41,401 nucleotides of DNA from Prochlorococcus sp. AG-402-A21 (GTDB lineage Bacteria > Cyanobacteriota > Cyanobacteriia > PCC-6307 > Cyanobiaceae). Below, piece after piece: positions 1-11,403 of the stretch. The notes beneath the pieces were generated by a model. It was not told the DNA's origin. It saw nothing but the letters and a program-made list of their open reading frames with translations, and did no database searches. Every line of letters starts with the position of its first letter. Position 1 is the first letter of the stretch. Position numbers and translations under genes: made by a program. The stretch is from NCBI GenBank assembly GCA_003279655.1, contig QCHI01000012.1, forward strand, positions 1 through 41,401, written 5' to 3'.

Positions 1-1
1 A

Positions 2-241
2 ATAAATCAATTAAAACAACAAAGTAAAAAGTTATTACCAAAAAATCTAAACTACAATGATATAGAAACACTATCTAAAGAAGCCAGGGAAAAATTAACA
101 ATTTCTAAGCCAACAAGCCTCGGTCATGCTGCTCAACTTCCAGGCGTGAGCAAAGCCGATCTCACTGCACTGCTCGTATGGTTAAAAATAGAGCAAATGA
201 AAAAAGCTGAAAGAAAAGATTCACTTCAAAAAACAAGTTGA
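2..241 (+). CDS. mnmG: tRNA uridine-5-carboxymethylaminomethyl modification enzyme MnmG (GidA), C-terminal part
   Basis: Only the last 79 codons are in the window; the gene starts upstream. The visible part reads LSKEAREKL, then a stretch close to the family signature R/KP-TSLGHAAQLPGVS, then KADLTALLVWLK. This matches the helical C-terminal domain of MnmG, which binds MnmE and tRNA. MnmG with MnmE installs the carboxymethylaminomethyl (or related) group on wobble uridine 34 using FAD, NADH and methylene-THF. The TGA stop overlaps the TTG start of the next gene (TTGA), which suggests co-transcription. The last ten residues are a short charged tail beyond the usual end. Partial only because of the window edge. 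Confidence 0.9.
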   Translation: MNQLKQQSKKLLPKNLNYNDIETLSKEAREKLTISKPTSLGHAAQLPGVSKADLTALLVWLKIEQMKKAERKDSLQKTS

Positions 242-837
242 TCATAGTGAATTCTCCTCAATCTCAATTACCTTCTCCTGAGGTAATTTGGAAAGCATCA
301 AAAGAAAGTGTTCTTTCAGGACGAGGGAATCATAAGCTCTCTGGAGCTTGGCAGTTAATGCTATTAGGTGATGGGAGCCCGACAAGACATCTCAAGCTAT
401 TAACAGGTCATGAAGTTGCCATAAAGGTTATTTCAATGGCAACAGAAAATAATAATGAAATGGATAATATGCCAGAAGAAGTCAATGAGCTAGAACCACC
501 TTTGATACGCAGACAAGTTTGGCTGACATGCGGAGACTTAACCCTGGCATGGGCTGAAAGTTGGTGGAATTCTCAAGAAGCAGAAAAACATCTGCTCAAC
601 AAGGATCAACCTATATGGAAAAGCCTCACCCAAGGACGCTCAGAACTTTTTAGAGAGGTAGATGGATTGAGTTTAGTAAATGCAAATTGGCTGAAATTAG
701 AATTCAATGAAGATGGTCCTTTTTGGAGCAGGCATTACCGTTTTTTTCGTCAACAAAAAGAATTAACTGTAATCAGAGAAGTTTTTAGCCCAAAGTTAGA
801 AAAATGGCTAGGACCAATCCCAAGGAAGGCTTTTTGA
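238..837 (+). CDS. Chorismate lyase (DUF98 / cyanobacterial UbiC-like)
   Basis: A 199-residue protein resembling the cyanobacterial chorismate lyase family, which removes pyruvate from chorismate to give 4-hydroxybenzoate, the head-group precursor of plastoquinone. The recognisable core is at about residues 88-111: PLIRRQVWL followed by LAWAESWWN, a block I associate with this family and its active-site arginine. A second Arg-rich block, FWSRHYRFFR, lies near residue 160. The TTG at 238 overlaps the mnmG stop; GTG at 247 is the other possible start, and neither has a clear Shine-Dalgarno. The overlap suggests translational coupling to mnmG. Family assignment is by motif memory; the reaction is known for cyanobacterial relatives and inferred here. 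Confidence 0.75.
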   Translation: MIIVNSPQSQLPSPEVIWKASKESVLSGRGNHKLSGAWQLMLLGDGSPTRHLKLLTGHEVAIKVISMATENNNEMDNMPEEVNELEPPLIRRQVWLTCGDLTLAWAESWWNSQEAEKHLLNKDQPIWKSLTQGRSELFREVDGLSLVNANWLKLEFNEDGPFWSRHYRFFRQQKELTVIREVFSPKLEKWLGPIPRKAF

Positions 838-842
838 GATAA

Positions 843-1376
843 CTAATACTTTCTTCGACTAGATCTTGGTATGTTTTTTCTTCTTTGAGGAGTTCGCTTA
901 TCTATAAAAGATTCATTTAAATCGGGTTCACTTTGCTTTATTAAATTATCTTTTCTTTCCCACTTATTCAACTTAAAAGATTGATCATCTGGCCATTCAT
1001 CCAGCTCATCTGAATTGTTTCTCCTTCTCTCAATCTGGGGTGGTAGGGCTTTAGGAACTCTTAAGGAAATAGCACTTAAAGGTCTTTTTATATTTGTTGT
1101 ACTTTCTTGAAATGGTTCAACATCTAAGTCTTCATTATTTAACCAATCGTCATCATCCTCAAAAAACCAATCAATTTTCTCTTCCATCCAACGACCAACT
1201 TTTTCGAAATTTGCTGAAGTCTCCTTATCTTGCCACCCTCCCCTTCGTTGACCAGGCCGATTACCTGCAACACCATCTACTACCTGTTTGCCAGTTTGTA
1301 TCCATTTATCCATTCTGCGATCAAGGGGCGCTCGAGATCGCTGACGAATTTGATTGCGATTGTTATATGAGCTCAT
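843..1376 (-). CDS. Conserved-type hypothetical protein, strongly charged
   Basis: I do not recognise a characterised family. The 177-residue product starts at ATG and has a basic, Arg-rich N-terminus (RNQIRQRSRAPLDRRMDKW). A region with VDGVAGNRPGQRR looks like a conserved core. It is followed by WMEEKIDWFFEDDDDW, an amphipathic acidic segment, and a low-complexity, very basic C-terminus rich in Arg and Lys. No signal peptide or membrane segment is visible. The alternation of basic and acidic blocks is typical of flexible RNA- or protein-binding proteins, but that is a guess. It faces the chorismate lyase gene tail to tail with only a few bases between, and runs in the same direction as the SprT-like gene upstream of it. 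Confidence 0.7.
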   Translation of the reverse strand: MSSYNNRNQIRQRSRAPLDRRMDKWIQTGKQVVDGVAGNRPGQRRGGWQDKETSANFEKVGRWMEEKIDWFFEDDDDWLNNEDLDVEPFQESTTNIKRPLSAISLRVPKALPPQIERRRNNSDELDEWPDDQSFKLNKWERKDNLIKQSEPDLNESFIDKRTPQRRKNIPRSSRRKY

Positions 1377-1468
1377 CTTTTAAATTTAACTCTTTCAAAC
1401 CAACAAGTGAAACTCCGTAAAGATGAAATTATTCAAAAATTAAAATAAAAGCCAGTTAAAAAAATTGT

Positions 1469-2017
1469 TTATGTACTTCTGGAAAAAGGTTGAAATTCAA
1501 GTACGCATTTTTGATCCCATCGACCTCCAAAATAATTATTACAACAACTACGACAGGCAGCGCCTTGAACAATACGTCGATAATTAAAGCTTCTTTTACA
1601 TGAAGGGCAAGTGGCCACCCATTTAGGGATTCTTTTTGATAGTGGGAACGAATGACGAACTGTTACTTGGAAATCAGTTTGAGCGGAATTGATCTCAACC
1701 ATACGTTTAAGAAAATTAGGCCCATGTGCCTCTTCAACTTTCAGGACAAGATCAATCCAAGCATGAATCATTTCGTGGCACAAGGTACTCTTTAATGCCT
1801 TTTGAGGAAGATTCTCTAATACTGGTCTAGACAAAATTATTTCACTAGCTTTAACTCCGAAGAAATTCGTTTTTCTTTTATAAATCCCAGCCGTAGTGCG
1901 CATGCGGCCATCACTCCAACGAACAGAAACTCTCGGAACTCCATTCTCGACCAAAGAGTTCTGAAAATATTGCCTGTTTAATTCAAGAAATAATGGTAAA
2001 ACAGGTATTAAAGACAT
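1469..2017 (-). CDS. SprT-like zinc-dependent metallopeptidase domain protein
   Basis: The protein carries the zincin signature LCHEMIHAWID; His, Glu and the second His are about residues 81, 82 and 85 from the chosen start. A C-terminal zinc ribbon follows (CPSCKR ... ACRSCC). This layout is the SprT/Spartan-like domain. In eukaryotes Spartan degrades DNA-protein crosslinks; the bacterial role is poorly known. I chose the ATG at 2017 (MSLIPVLPLFLELNRQYF) because cyanobacterial relatives begin at about this point. An in-frame TTG at 2083 would add 22 residues with no family resemblance. It lies head to head with the gene at 2136. Confidence is high for the fold and low for any cellular role. 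Confidence 0.85.
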   Translation of the reverse strand: MSLIPVLPLFLELNRQYFQNSLVENGVPRVSVRWSDGRMRTTAGIYKRKTNFFGVKASEIILSRPVLENLPQKALKSTLCHEMIHAWIDLVLKVEEAHGPNFLKRMVEINSAQTDFQVTVRHSFPLSKRIPKWVATCPSCKRSFNYRRIVQGAACRSCCNNYFGGRWDQKCVLEFQPFSRST

Positions 2018-2135
2018 TGATGCCGAGAACTCATTAGCATTATTATTCCGATAACATTCTGTCTGACTATCAATAACAAACAAGCTAATCTCATGGCTAA
2101 TAAGTCAGAATCTTTAACTAAACGGAATTAAAAAA

Positions 2136-2558
2136 ATGGATAGTGCTCTTATCAAAGCAATTGGATTAAAAGCTCTCTTGGTTGGAGTTGGCGCACTTCT
2201 CCTTTTTTGGACTTTTAACGCAATTAAACTTGTCATAAGTGCTAGAGGCATTAATCCTCTTGTGAAAAAGTTTTTTGATCAGATTGCAGCTGGCCGAATA
2301 GATGGAGCTTATAGACTTACGACAAAAGCTTATAAATCACATGTCAATAGACAAGACTTCATCAAATTTTTGGGTAGCTTGCAATTAAATCGATATAGAA
2401 ACTTGAAGTCAGGGCGTCCAAGGATAGAAGACAATCAAATAATGCTCACACTAAGCTTGAAATCAGAAGATAAGAAAAATGAAATGCCGTTGGACTTCAC
2501 TTTTATTAAAATCAACGAAAATTGGCAAATAGATCGTATTGCGAAAGCCAATACATAA
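2136..2558 (+). CDS. Membrane-anchored hypothetical protein, possible NTF2-like fold
   Basis: A 140-residue protein from an ATG. One hydrophobic segment at about residues 8-33 (IKAIGLKALLVGVGALLLFW) would act as an uncleaved N-terminal anchor. The rest is soluble: NPLVKKFFDQIAAGRIDGAYRLTTKAYK resembles the start of small NTF2-like/DUF4878-type domains, in which a helix-rich N-terminus is followed by a curved sheet. The closing FTFIKINENWQIDRI is typical of the last strands of such folds. The likely location is the cytoplasmic or periplasmic membrane face. It sits 18 bases before ligA and on the same strand, so may be co-transcribed with it, but nothing links the functions. The fold is an impression, not a tested match. 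Confidence 0.7.
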   Translation: MDSALIKAIGLKALLVGVGALLLFWTFNAIKLVISARGINPLVKKFFDQIAAGRIDGAYRLTTKAYKSHVNRQDFIKFLGSLQLNRYRNLKSGRPRIEDNQIMLTLSLKSEDKKNEMPLDFTFIKINENWQIDRIAKANT

Positions 2559-2576
2559 TGAAGGCAAATGTGATAA

Positions 2577-4649
<2,073 letters not shown>

Positions 4650-4668
4650 AAATAATTAGAATATCAAA

Positions 4669-4827
4669 ATGGATAAAAATCCAATCTTTGCTTTAATTAA
4701 GACAGAATGTGGACGCGCAAAATATGAGATACTAGCTTCTAAAAAAGGGATATTTAATCGCATAAGACTTTATTGGTTCATCGTATTTGCAACGATTGAA
4801 GATTGGAATATAAAAACTGATGATTAA
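4669..4827 (+). CDS. Small hypothetical protein (52 residues)
   Basis: An ATG-started frame of 52 codons fills the gap between ligA and the converging TVP38 gene. The product is rich in aromatic and basic residues (FNRIRLYWFIVFATIEDW in the second half) and shows no motif I know. It begins 20 bases after the ligA stop and its TAA overlaps the stop codon of the opposite-strand gene (4824-4826). The codon choice looks like that of its neighbours, and short genes of this sort are common in Prochlorococcus. Even so, evidence for expression is absent and chance is possible. Confidence 0.45.
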   Translation: MDKNPIFALIKTECGRAKYEILASKKGIFNRIRLYWFIVFATIEDWNIKTDD

Positions 4828-5447
4828 TCTAAGGATTTAGAATCCTGATTTATTCTTCTTATTGAGCGTAAAACCAAAATAACAATTAATATAGTTGATA
4901 AAATACTAATTAAACTCCAAATAAATGAACTAGTATCAGATCTTCCTGAGAGTACTTCACCAAAATTTGAAACTTTGAGTGCTAAGGAACCTAAGCTGCA
5001 ATATAAAATTGTGCCAGGTAATATACCAATCATTCCAAGAGTAAAATCACGGACTTTTACCTCACTCAAACCATACGTAAAATTAAGTAAACCAAATGGA
5101 AAAAGAGGAGAAAGTCTTGTGAGAAGAATGACTTTTAGACCCTCGCGTTTCACAGCTTTCTCCATTATTTGAACTTTTGGAAAATTTGAGACCTTTTTTT
5201 GAGCCCATTCTTTTAACAAAGTTCTCCCTAAATAAAAAGTTAGATGAGCTCCAATAAAAGCACCTACAAACACAACTGAACTTCCAAGCCAGGTGCCATA
5301 AAGAAAGCCAGAAAACATGGAAAGCCATGAGCCTGGCAATAAACAAGACACCCAAAAAACATAAACCAAAGCAAAAACCAAAATTCCAAAAGGACTACTT
5401 AAAAAAGGAATAAAATTATTAACCAGAGTTTCTAAGTTGAAAGACAT
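4824..5447 (-). CDS. TVP38/TMEM64 (VTT/DedA-like) membrane protein
   Basis: A 207-residue polytopic protein with the VTT domain. Hydrophobic segments occur near residues 18-45, 48-75, 130-160 and 175-197. The diagnostic features are GFLYGTWLGSSVVFVGAFIGAHLTFYLGR and, later, RLSPLFPFGLLNFTYGLSEV, which correspond to the conserved re-entrant/loop region with F-x-x-G and R-x-S/P motifs. Members are implicated in lipid scrambling or ion/lipid transport across membranes; the precise role in cyanobacteria is unknown. It begins at ATG 12 bases downstream of the valS stop, so the two are probably co-transcribed. It overlaps a small convergent frame at its 3' end by a stop codon. Confidence 0.88.
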   Translation of the reverse strand: MSFNLETLVNNFIPFLSSPFGILVFALVYVFWVSCLLPGSWLSMFSGFLYGTWLGSSVVFVGAFIGAHLTFYLGRTLLKEWAQKKVSNFPKVQIMEKAVKREGLKVILLTRLSPLFPFGLLNFTYGLSEVKVRDFTLGMIGILPGTILYCSLGSLALKVSNFGEVLSGRSDTSSFIWSLISILSTILIVILVLRSIRRINQDSKSLD

Positions 5448-5459
5448 AGTTTAGAGAGT

Positions 5460-8261
5460 TCAATCCAATCCCATTAGACGCTCTTTGACTAGGCGGACTT
5501 GCGCTTCTGACTCCGTTAAGTTTGCTCTGCATTCCTCAACAACCTCTTTGGGAGCTTTATCAACAAAATTATTATTTGCTAGACGTCCAGAGAGACTTTC
5601 TATTTCCTTTTGTGCTTTATTTAAATCTTTTTCAAGCCTTGATCGTAAAGAAGCTATATCTATCAATCCTTCAATAGGAAGAACCACCTCTAGCTCTCCA
5701 CTAACGCCTGCTAAAGCTTTCATAGAAGGTAATGATTTTGCTTGCTCTGGAGATAATATTTGGACTTCCTTAGCCTTAGTCAAAACAGCAATATCATTAA
5801 TTGATGTTTTTAGAGTGTTTTGTAAGACTTCCTTACTAGAGACCAACATGACAGGAACTTGTTGAGAGGGTTTCAACCCAGCAACTGCTCTTAGATTGCG
5901 AATCAATCTAATAGATAAAAATAAATCAGAAAAAGAACTCTCTAAATCAATATTCAAATCTTGTTCATTTAATTTGGGCCAAGGCTGCAAAGCTAGAAAT
6001 TGATCTTCACTTAAACCTGTTAATCCATGCCAAAGCTCCTCTGTCAAATGAGGCATTAGAGGATGAAGCATAATCAAAAGATCACTTAAAACTTTGTATA
6101 AGATACTTTTCGCTATTTTTTGATCTAATAATTCATCTGGAGAAAGATTTGGTGCACTATTCAATCGACGTTTAATTAGTTCTAAATACCAATCACAAAA
6201 ATCATTCCAGGCAAATTCATACAATCCCTTAGCGGCCTCTCCTAAAGCATAATTTTCATATCGAATAGCAGTCTCACGATTGACTCGGGCAAGTCTGGAT
6301 AAAATCCACTTATCTGATAATTGCAACTTCGATAAATCATATTTCTCCAAATTTTCATAATCTTGATCCTCAAGATTTATAAGCGCAAATCTTGTTGCAT
6401 TCCAAAGCTTGTTAGCAAAATTTCTAGAGGCCTCAACCGTTGCTGATGTTTGATTTTTACGATCAAAGTCAAGACGTATATCTTGGCCAGCACCAGCAAC
6501 TTCCCGAACAAGAGCAAACCTCAAAGCATCAGTTCCATACCTTTCTATTAGTAAAAGAGGATCAATACCATTTCCTGCACTTTTACTCATCTTTCGATTT
6601 TGCTCATCTCTAACAAGTCCATGAATATAGACGTCCGAAAATGGCATCTTCTCCGTAAAGACTCCAGCCATCATTGTCATTCTTGCTACCCAAAAGAAGA
6701 TAATGTCAAAGCCAGTAACTAGGGTATTTGTGGGATACCAACGTTGAAAATCAGGCTGAGTTTCATCAGGCCAACCTAATGTGGAAAAAGGCCATAATCC
6801 GCTAGAGAACCACGTATCTAGAACATCTTCATCTTGCTCAATTTTGACTGAATCTCCATATTGTTCACGTGCTAATTTCTTAGCTTCATCTTCTGTTCGA
6901 GCAACAATATACGGTGTTTCATTAACAACTTTATTATCTGTTTGACTAATCACAAACCAAGCCGGAATACGATGTCCCCACCACAATTGTCTACTAATAC
7001 ACCAATCTCTAATATCAGTTAACCAATCTCGATAAACTTTTGACCATCTTTTAGGAATAAATTCAGGTTGTCCTTTCTCAAAAAATTCAGAACAACTCTT
7101 TGCTAAAGGATCCATTTTGACAAACCACTGAGTTGACAGCAATGGCTCTACTGGTACTTTCCCTCTGTCAGAGAAAGGCACACTATGTTTATAAGCTTCT
7201 ATTTTCGTTAAAAGACCAATCTCCTTTAAAGAATCAATAACAGCTTCACGAGCTTCAAAACGATCCAAGCCTTCAAATTGACCGGCATTGTGATTCATTG
7301 TTCCTTTTTTAGTCATGACTGTTATTTGAGGTAAGTCATGTCTCTGACCTATCTCAAAATCATTAGGATCATGAGCTGGAGTGACTTTGACACATCCAGT
7401 TCCAAAATCTTTATCTACATGAGAGTCTCCAATAATTGGAATGGTTCTGCCAACTAGAGGCAAAGTCAGTTTCTCTCCTATAAGATCTTTATACCTTTCA
7501 TCAGATGGGTTCACAGCAACTGCGACATCACCAAGCATCGTCTCAGGACGTGTAGTCGCTACTTCTAAGTAACTAATTTGTTTCGCACTTGATACAGATG
7601 ATGTGACTAAGGGATATCGAAAATGCCATAGATGTCCATCTACTTCTTTCATTTCAACTTCTAAATCACTCACAGCCGAACCAGAGGCAGGGCACCAATT
7701 CACTAAATATTCTCCTCGATATATCAATCCCTTCTCATATAAACGAACAAATGCCTCGGAAACAGCTTTACTTAGGCCCTCATCCAATGTAAATCTCTCT
7801 CTGCTCCAATCTACGGAATATCCCAAACGCTTTAATTGATCAACAATTCTTCCTCCACTTTTTTCTTTCCACTCCCAAGCTTTTTTCAAAAAAGAAGCCC
7901 TACCAAGATCGCGACGATTTTTGCCTTCCTCCTTAAGTTGTCTCTCGAGAATAGTTTGAACCGCAATTGAAGCATGGTCTGTTCCTGGAAGACAAAGAAC
8001 ATTATTTCCTTTTAATCTCTTATACCTGACAACTGTATCGATTAAGGCAGTATTAAAAGCATGCCCCATATGCAAACTACCTGTGACATTTGGAGGAGGA
8101 ATAACTACGGAGAATGGATCTCCAGGGGCTGATGGATCAGGTTTAAAAGCTCCTTTTTCTTCCCAAGCTTTCTGCCAGCGATTTTCAGTACCAACTGGAT
8201 CATATGTTTTAGGAAGCCCCTTGGCTTCGGATAATTTTGTAGTTTTTGCCCGCTCTATCAC
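5460..8261 (-). CDS. valS: Valyl-tRNA synthetase ValS
   Basis: Charges tRNA-Val with valine. The 933-residue class I synthetase has its HIGH-type motif at residues 64-67 ([15 protein letters not shown]). The CP1 editing domain follows ([17 protein letters not shown] and the [19 protein letters not shown] block). Next are the anticodon-side [15 protein letters not shown]-like region, here [15 protein letters not shown], and the KMSKS loop at 557-561 ([13 protein letters not shown]). The anticodon-binding domain is followed by the C-terminal coiled-coil arm ([22 protein letters not shown]), which is specific to ValRS. The start is GTG at 8261; family N-termini (LPKTYDP) follow closely. A tRNA-Val gene lies about 1.2 kb to the right, probably by coincidence. 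Confidence 0.98.
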   Translation of the reverse strand: MIERAKTTKLSEAKGLPKTYDPVGTENRWQKAWEEKGAFKPDPSAPGDPFSVVIPPPNVTGSLHMGHAFNTALIDTVVRYKRLKGNNVLCLPGTDHASIAVQTILERQLKEEGKNRRDLGRASFLKKAWEWKEKSGGRIVDQLKRLGYSVDWSRERFTLDEGLSKAVSEAFVRLYEKGLIYRGEYLVNWCPASGSAVSDLEVEMKEVDGHLWHFRYPLVTSSVSSAKQISYLEVATTRPETMLGDVAVAVNPSDERYKDLIGEKLTLPLVGRTIPIIGDSHVDKDFGTGCVKVTPAHDPNDFEIGQRHDLPQITVMTKKGTMNHNAGQFEGLDRFEAREAVIDSLKEIGLLTKIEAYKHSVPFSDRGKVPVEPLLSTQWFVKMDPLAKSCSEFFEKGQPEFIPKRWSKVYRDWLTDIRDWCISRQLWWGHRIPAWFVISQTDNKVVNETPYIVARTEDEAKKLAREQYGDSVKIEQDEDVLDTWFSSGLWPFSTLGWPDETQPDFQRWYPTNTLVTGFDIIFFWVARMTMMAGVFTEKMPFSDVYIHGLVRDEQNRKMSKSAGNGIDPLLLIERYGTDALRFALVREVAGAGQDIRLDFDRKNQTSATVEASRNFANKLWNATRFALINLEDQDYENLEKYDLSKLQLSDKWILSRLARVNRETAIRYENYALGEAAKGLYEFAWNDFCDWYLELIKRRLNSAPNLSPDELLDQKIAKSILYKVLSDLLIMLHPLMPHLTEELWHGLTGLSEDQFLALQPWPKLNEQDLNIDLESSFSDLFLSIRLIRNLRAVAGLKPSQQVPVMLVSSKEVLQNTLKTSINDIAVLTKAKEVQILSPEQAKSLPSMKALAGVSGELEVVLPIEGLIDIASLRSRLEKDLNKAQKEIESLSGRLANNNFVDKAPKEVVEECRANLTESEAQVRLVKERLMGLD

Positions 8262-8334
8262 AGAAAAAAAATGTGTTTAATTTAATTTACTCATTCCCGA
8301 CAAAAGTTTTACATCATTCTTGCTTTTCCTAAAT

Positions 8335-8799
8335 TCAAATGTCACTTTTAACGCTCCAAGGAATCGAAACTATTGCGTCATGCCTTTCCCATGCAGCCGA
8401 AGATAAAGAAACCTTGTCATTTAAACCGATCATTTCTAAGGCTTGAACTACGTCGTTATCATTAATCCTCTTATCTAAAGCTATGGACATAATCAAAACT
8501 TGCGCTTCTGCAGGATCAGCCATCACATGTAATGACAAATCTTCTAAAGCTCTTTCAAAAAATATTTTTCTCATTCGACTTGTTAAAGCAGAACCCATAG
8601 CTTCCGCAAACATTTCCAGGCTTTCTTTTTCTCCAGAAAGCCCACAATTTAAACTTAACCAAATTAAAAATTTAACCCAGCTATCTACGCTCCACAATGG
8701 CTGAAAGCTATCTCGCCTACTGTAAATTAATTCCAACAATGCAAACTCAAAGGCTTTTGCTTGAATAGACGTGCGAGATATTTGTTCCATAGAAGACAT
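8335..8799 (-). CDS. Conserved-type hypothetical protein, mostly helical
   Basis: About 154 residues, predicted all-alpha, with no membrane segment and no motif I can name. Recognisable blocks are SWVKFLIWLSLNCGL, MGSALTSRMRKIFFERALEDL and DPAEAQVLIMSIA. Their even spacing and lack of low complexity suggest a genuine, conserved soluble protein. A TTG at 8808 is in frame upstream; I prefer ATG at 8799, and a further ATG lies at 8790. A GGAG sits just upstream but rather close (about four bases). It runs in the same direction as valS, 73 bases ahead of it, and is divergent from the small gene at 8854. Function unknown. Confidence 0.7.
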   Translation of the reverse strand: MSSMEQISRTSIQAKAFEFALLELIYSRRDSFQPLWSVDSWVKFLIWLSLNCGLSGEKESLEMFAEAMGSALTSRMRKIFFERALEDLSLHVMADPAEAQVLIMSIALDKRINDNDVVQALEMIGLNDKVSLSSAAWERHDAIVSIPWSVKSDI

Positions 8800-8853
8800 T
8801 TTCTCCAATTACAGCCAAACTAGTATTTATTGTTCATTATCTGTTTATTTGTC

Positions 8854-9105
8854 ATGGATCTGAACGACCCTGAACTTGAGTTCTCCGATCTTGTTTACGC
8901 ATATCAAAGCTGGATAATCGCTGTAATCAACGATGAAAAGTTAAGTAATCAAGAAAAGTTGCTTACAGAGGAAATATCAGATGATGCTTTAAATGCTATG
9001 AGATTCTTACCAGGTGAAGTAACTAACGCAATTGAGACAAGTTTAGCTCGCGTCTATGAAGTTGATTCCGATGAGCTCTCTGCGATCTTGTTTCCAGAAG
9101 AATAA
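8854..9105 (+). CDS. Small acidic conserved-type hypothetical protein
   Basis: An 83-residue acidic protein starting MDLNDPELEFSDLVYAYQSW, chosen over an in-frame TTG at 8830 whose added residues are hydrophobic and look like untranslated leader. It contains LLTEEISDDALNAMRFLPGEV followed by AIETSLARVYEVDSDEL and an acidic end. The family looks familiar from marine picocyanobacteria, but I know of no assigned function. There is no cysteine pattern, membrane segment or DNA-binding motif. It ends 26 bases from the convergent IscA-like gene, and an A/T palindrome lies between them. Confidence 0.75.
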   Translation: MDLNDPELEFSDLVYAYQSWIIAVINDEKLSNQEKLLTEEISDDALNAMRFLPGEVTNAIETSLARVYEVDSDELSAILFPEE

Positions 9106-9131
9106 ATTCAATTCTCTAATAATTTTAAAAA

Positions 9132-9482
9132 TTATTGAACTTTTGACAGTTTCCTAAAACCTGATCCACATGGAGAAGGTTCAGCCCCTTGTGGCGTGCT
9201 AATCAGAAATCCACCTCCACTTAGATCACCAAAATAATTCAGCTTGAGACCTTGAAAAAATAGAATTTGATCTTGGCGAGCATACAAAGTAATCCCGTCA
9301 GCTCTGGCGAGTGGAACACCATCATTTTTTCCCGGTCTAATTCTAATAAATTTCCATCCCTCTCCACACTTATCATCCAATAAATCAATATGCATAACTC
9401 CAGGAGTTCCTGTAAAAGCAGCTTGCCTGTTTAACTCTGCGACTGCTGTTGCTGATATTTTTAATCCAGGGCCATTTTGCAT
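9132..9482 (-). CDS. IscA/HesB-like iron-sulfur assembly family protein
   Basis: A 116-residue protein with the HesB/IscA layout: ISATAVAELNRQAAFTG at the N-terminus, a central GVMHIDLLDDKCGEGWKF, and a C-terminal SPCGSGFRK. Canonical A-type carriers use three cysteines: one central and a C-terminal C-G-C. Here only C39 and C105 are present, because the last motif is C-G-S-G-F. Iron or cluster binding may therefore differ. A longer frame to 9530 runs into the tRNA-Val gene and is rejected; ATG at 9482 gives the usual N-terminus. The gene lies 18 bases downstream of the tRNA on the same strand and could be read through from it. The family is convincing and the exact role is not. Confidence 0.75.
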   Translation of the reverse strand: MQNGPGLKISATAVAELNRQAAFTGTPGVMHIDLLDDKCGEGWKFIRIRPGKNDGVPLARADGITLYARQDQILFFQGLKLNYFGDLSGGGFLISTPQGAEPSPCGSGFRKLSKVQ

Positions 9483-9500
9483 AAATAAAGATAATTTAGA

Positions 9501-9572
<72 letters not shown>

Positions 9573-9713
9573 ATACAATTTTTAGTCCTTTGACTAATTC
9601 ATTTACTTTATACCTCAAGCTGCTCTGTTGTTGAGAATTAATCATAATTAGATCAACGATTCAAAAAATAATCGTTTTTGAGCTTAGTCAAAGCTCTCTC
9701 AAAACAACTAGAA

Positions 9714-10526
9714 ATGACAAACACAAACAAAATAAATACAGAAGATCCAATGAATAAACTCCTTGAAGTAGTTTCAGATCTCAGAGATCCAATCAATGGC
9801 TGTCCTTGGGACCTAAAGCAAACTCATCTTTCGTTGGTCCCATATCTTCTAGAGGAAGCCTATGAAGTTGCTCACGCAATACGAGAAGACAATCCTGATG
9901 AATTACAAGAAGAGCTTGGAGATCTCTTACTACAAATAATTTTGCATGCTCAAATAGCAAAAGAAAAAAATTTATTTGATATAACAGACATCATTGACAT
10001 AATTACTGAAAAACTAATTCGAAGGCATCCACATGTATTTCAAAATAAAGCAAAAGTTAGTATTAAAGAAGTGGAAGACTCTTGGGAACAAATTAAAAAT
10101 AATGAAAAACCATTAAGTAATTCAAAAACACCAATTAGTGACCGCTTAAAATTAAAGATAAGACCACAGCCTTCTACAAAAGCAGCACTAATTATCTCCA
10201 AAAGAGCTTCAAAAAACGGATTCGAATGGGAAAAAATTGATCAAATCTGGGATAAGTTATATGAAGAATTAGAAGAATTAAAAGATGCATTAAAAAAAGA
10301 AAATACTTCCGAGGCTGAAGCTGAAATAGGAGACGTTTTATTTACATTGATAAATATTGCAAGATGGAATAAAATCTCGATAGAAGAAGGATTAGCAAAA
10401 ACTAATAAAAGATTCCTAGAACGATTAACATATATAGAAAAAAATATAGATGGCGAATTGCATTCGCAATCAAAAAAGAAATTAGAAAAATACTGGGAAT
10501 TAGCAAAGATCAATCTCAAGCATTAA
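9714..10526 (+). CDS. mazG: Nucleoside triphosphate pyrophosphohydrolase MazG
   Basis: Hydrolyses (d)NTPs to monophosphates plus pyrophosphate; proposed to clear damaged nucleotides and, in cyanobacteria, to influence stringent-type signalling. The protein has the tandem MazG architecture. The first domain carries [22 protein letters not shown] and [17 protein letters not shown], with the metal-binding E-E-x-x-E and E-x-x-D pattern. The second domain is marked by [20 protein letters not shown] and [16 protein letters not shown]. An ATG at 9714 gives 270 residues; the longer TTG start at 9678 adds 12 residues with no family support. It precedes speE by 10 bases on the same strand and probably shares a transcript with speE-speB. 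Confidence 0.93.
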   Translation: MTNTNKINTEDPMNKLLEVVSDLRDPINGCPWDLKQTHLSLVPYLLEEAYEVAHAIREDNPDELQEELGDLLLQIILHAQIAKEKNLFDITDIIDIITEKLIRRHPHVFQNKAKVSIKEVEDSWEQIKNNEKPLSNSKTPISDRLKLKIRPQPSTKAALIISKRASKNGFEWEKIDQIWDKLYEELEELKDALKKENTSEAEAEIGDVLFTLINIARWNKISIEEGLAKTNKRFLERLTYIEKNIDGELHSQSKKKLEKYWELAKINLKH

Positions 10527-10536
10527 TATTATAATT

Positions 10537-11403
10537 ATGAATTACAAACTAACAACAAGTTCAGCATGGCTTGATGAGTATCATCAAGGAGTTAGATATG
10601 GACTACAAGGAAAATTAATACTAGAAGAGTCTACTCCTTTTCAAAAAATTACCATATATGAAAGCAAAAGATATGGGAAAGCACTATTACTTGATGATTG
10701 TTGGATGACAGCAGAAAAGTCTGAAAAGTGTTATCACGAATCTCTAATTCATCCTGCCTTGTGTTGTTCTACACAAATAGATAATATTTTAATTATTGGA
10801 GGAGGTGATGGGGGTAGTGCAAGAGAATGTTTAAAATATAAAGAGGTTAAATCTATCGATTTAGTTGAAATCGATATAAGAGTTGTTGAATTAAGTCAAA
10901 AATTTTTACCTACTATTGGAGGAAATGCATGGTCTGATTCAAGATTGAATTTACAAATTAAGAATGGAATTGATTGGGTAAAACATACAAAAGAAAATTC
11001 ATATGATGTTATTATTATTGATGGCGCAGATCCTATTGGACCATCCAAAGAATTATTCAGCAATTCTTTCCTCAAAAATTGCAAACGAATACTTAAACCA
11101 GAAGGGGTTTTAGCAACACAAAGTGAATCGCCAGAATCTTTTCAGCAAATTCATATAAATATTGTCAAAATTCTTCGTGAAATTTTTGATTACGCAGATC
11201 CAATGTATGGATCTGTATCGATATATCCAGGCGGTTTATGGAGCTGGACATTTGCATCTATGGAGAAGCCAAAATATATGCATCCAAAAAAAAGTCGCGT
11301 AAAAGAGATCTCCGCAAATTGTCAGATTTGGAGTGAGCGATGGCAACAAGGTGCATTTAATACTATTCCTGCATTCATAGAAAGGGAGCTAGCAAGAAAA
11401 TGA
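10537..11403 (+). CDS. speE: Spermidine synthase SpeE
   Basis: Transfers the aminopropyl group of decarboxylated S-adenosylmethionine to putrescine. At 288 residues it has the family length. An N-terminal beta domain ends in [26 protein letters not shown]. The Rossmann-like methyltransferase fold has the nucleotide loop [16 protein letters not shown], then [16 protein letters not shown]. The catalytic loop reads [17 protein letters not shown], where family members have D-x-x-D-P-x-G-P. The TGA stop overlaps the speB ATG in an ATGA junction, so translation is probably coupled. With SpeB the pair makes putrescine from agmatine and converts it to spermidine. No decarboxylase gene is in this window. 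Confidence 0.95.
   Translation: MNYKLTTSSAWLDEYHQGVRYGLQGKLILEESTPFQKITIYESKRYGKALLLDDCWMTAEKSEKCYHESLIHPALCCSTQIDNILIIGGGDGGSARECLKYKEVKSIDLVEIDIRVVELSQKFLPTIGGNAWSDSRLNLQIKNGIDWVKHTKENSYDVIIIDGADPIGPSKELFSNSFLKNCKRILKPEGVLATQSESPESFQQIHINIVKILREIFDYADPMYGSVSIYPGGLWSWTFASMEKPKYMHPKKSRVKEISANCQIWSERWQQGAFNTIPAFIERELARK

Noticed and set aside
1094-1420. Plus-strand 108-codon frame opposite the charged hypothetical gene
   Set aside because: Shadow of the minus-strand gene, with composition atypical of a protein and no start signal.
9118-9136. A/T palindrome between the convergent genes near 9.1 kb as a terminator
   Set aside because: AATAATTTT and AAAATTATT are separated by a single base, and the stem is all A/T, so it would fold poorly; not convincing beyond composition.
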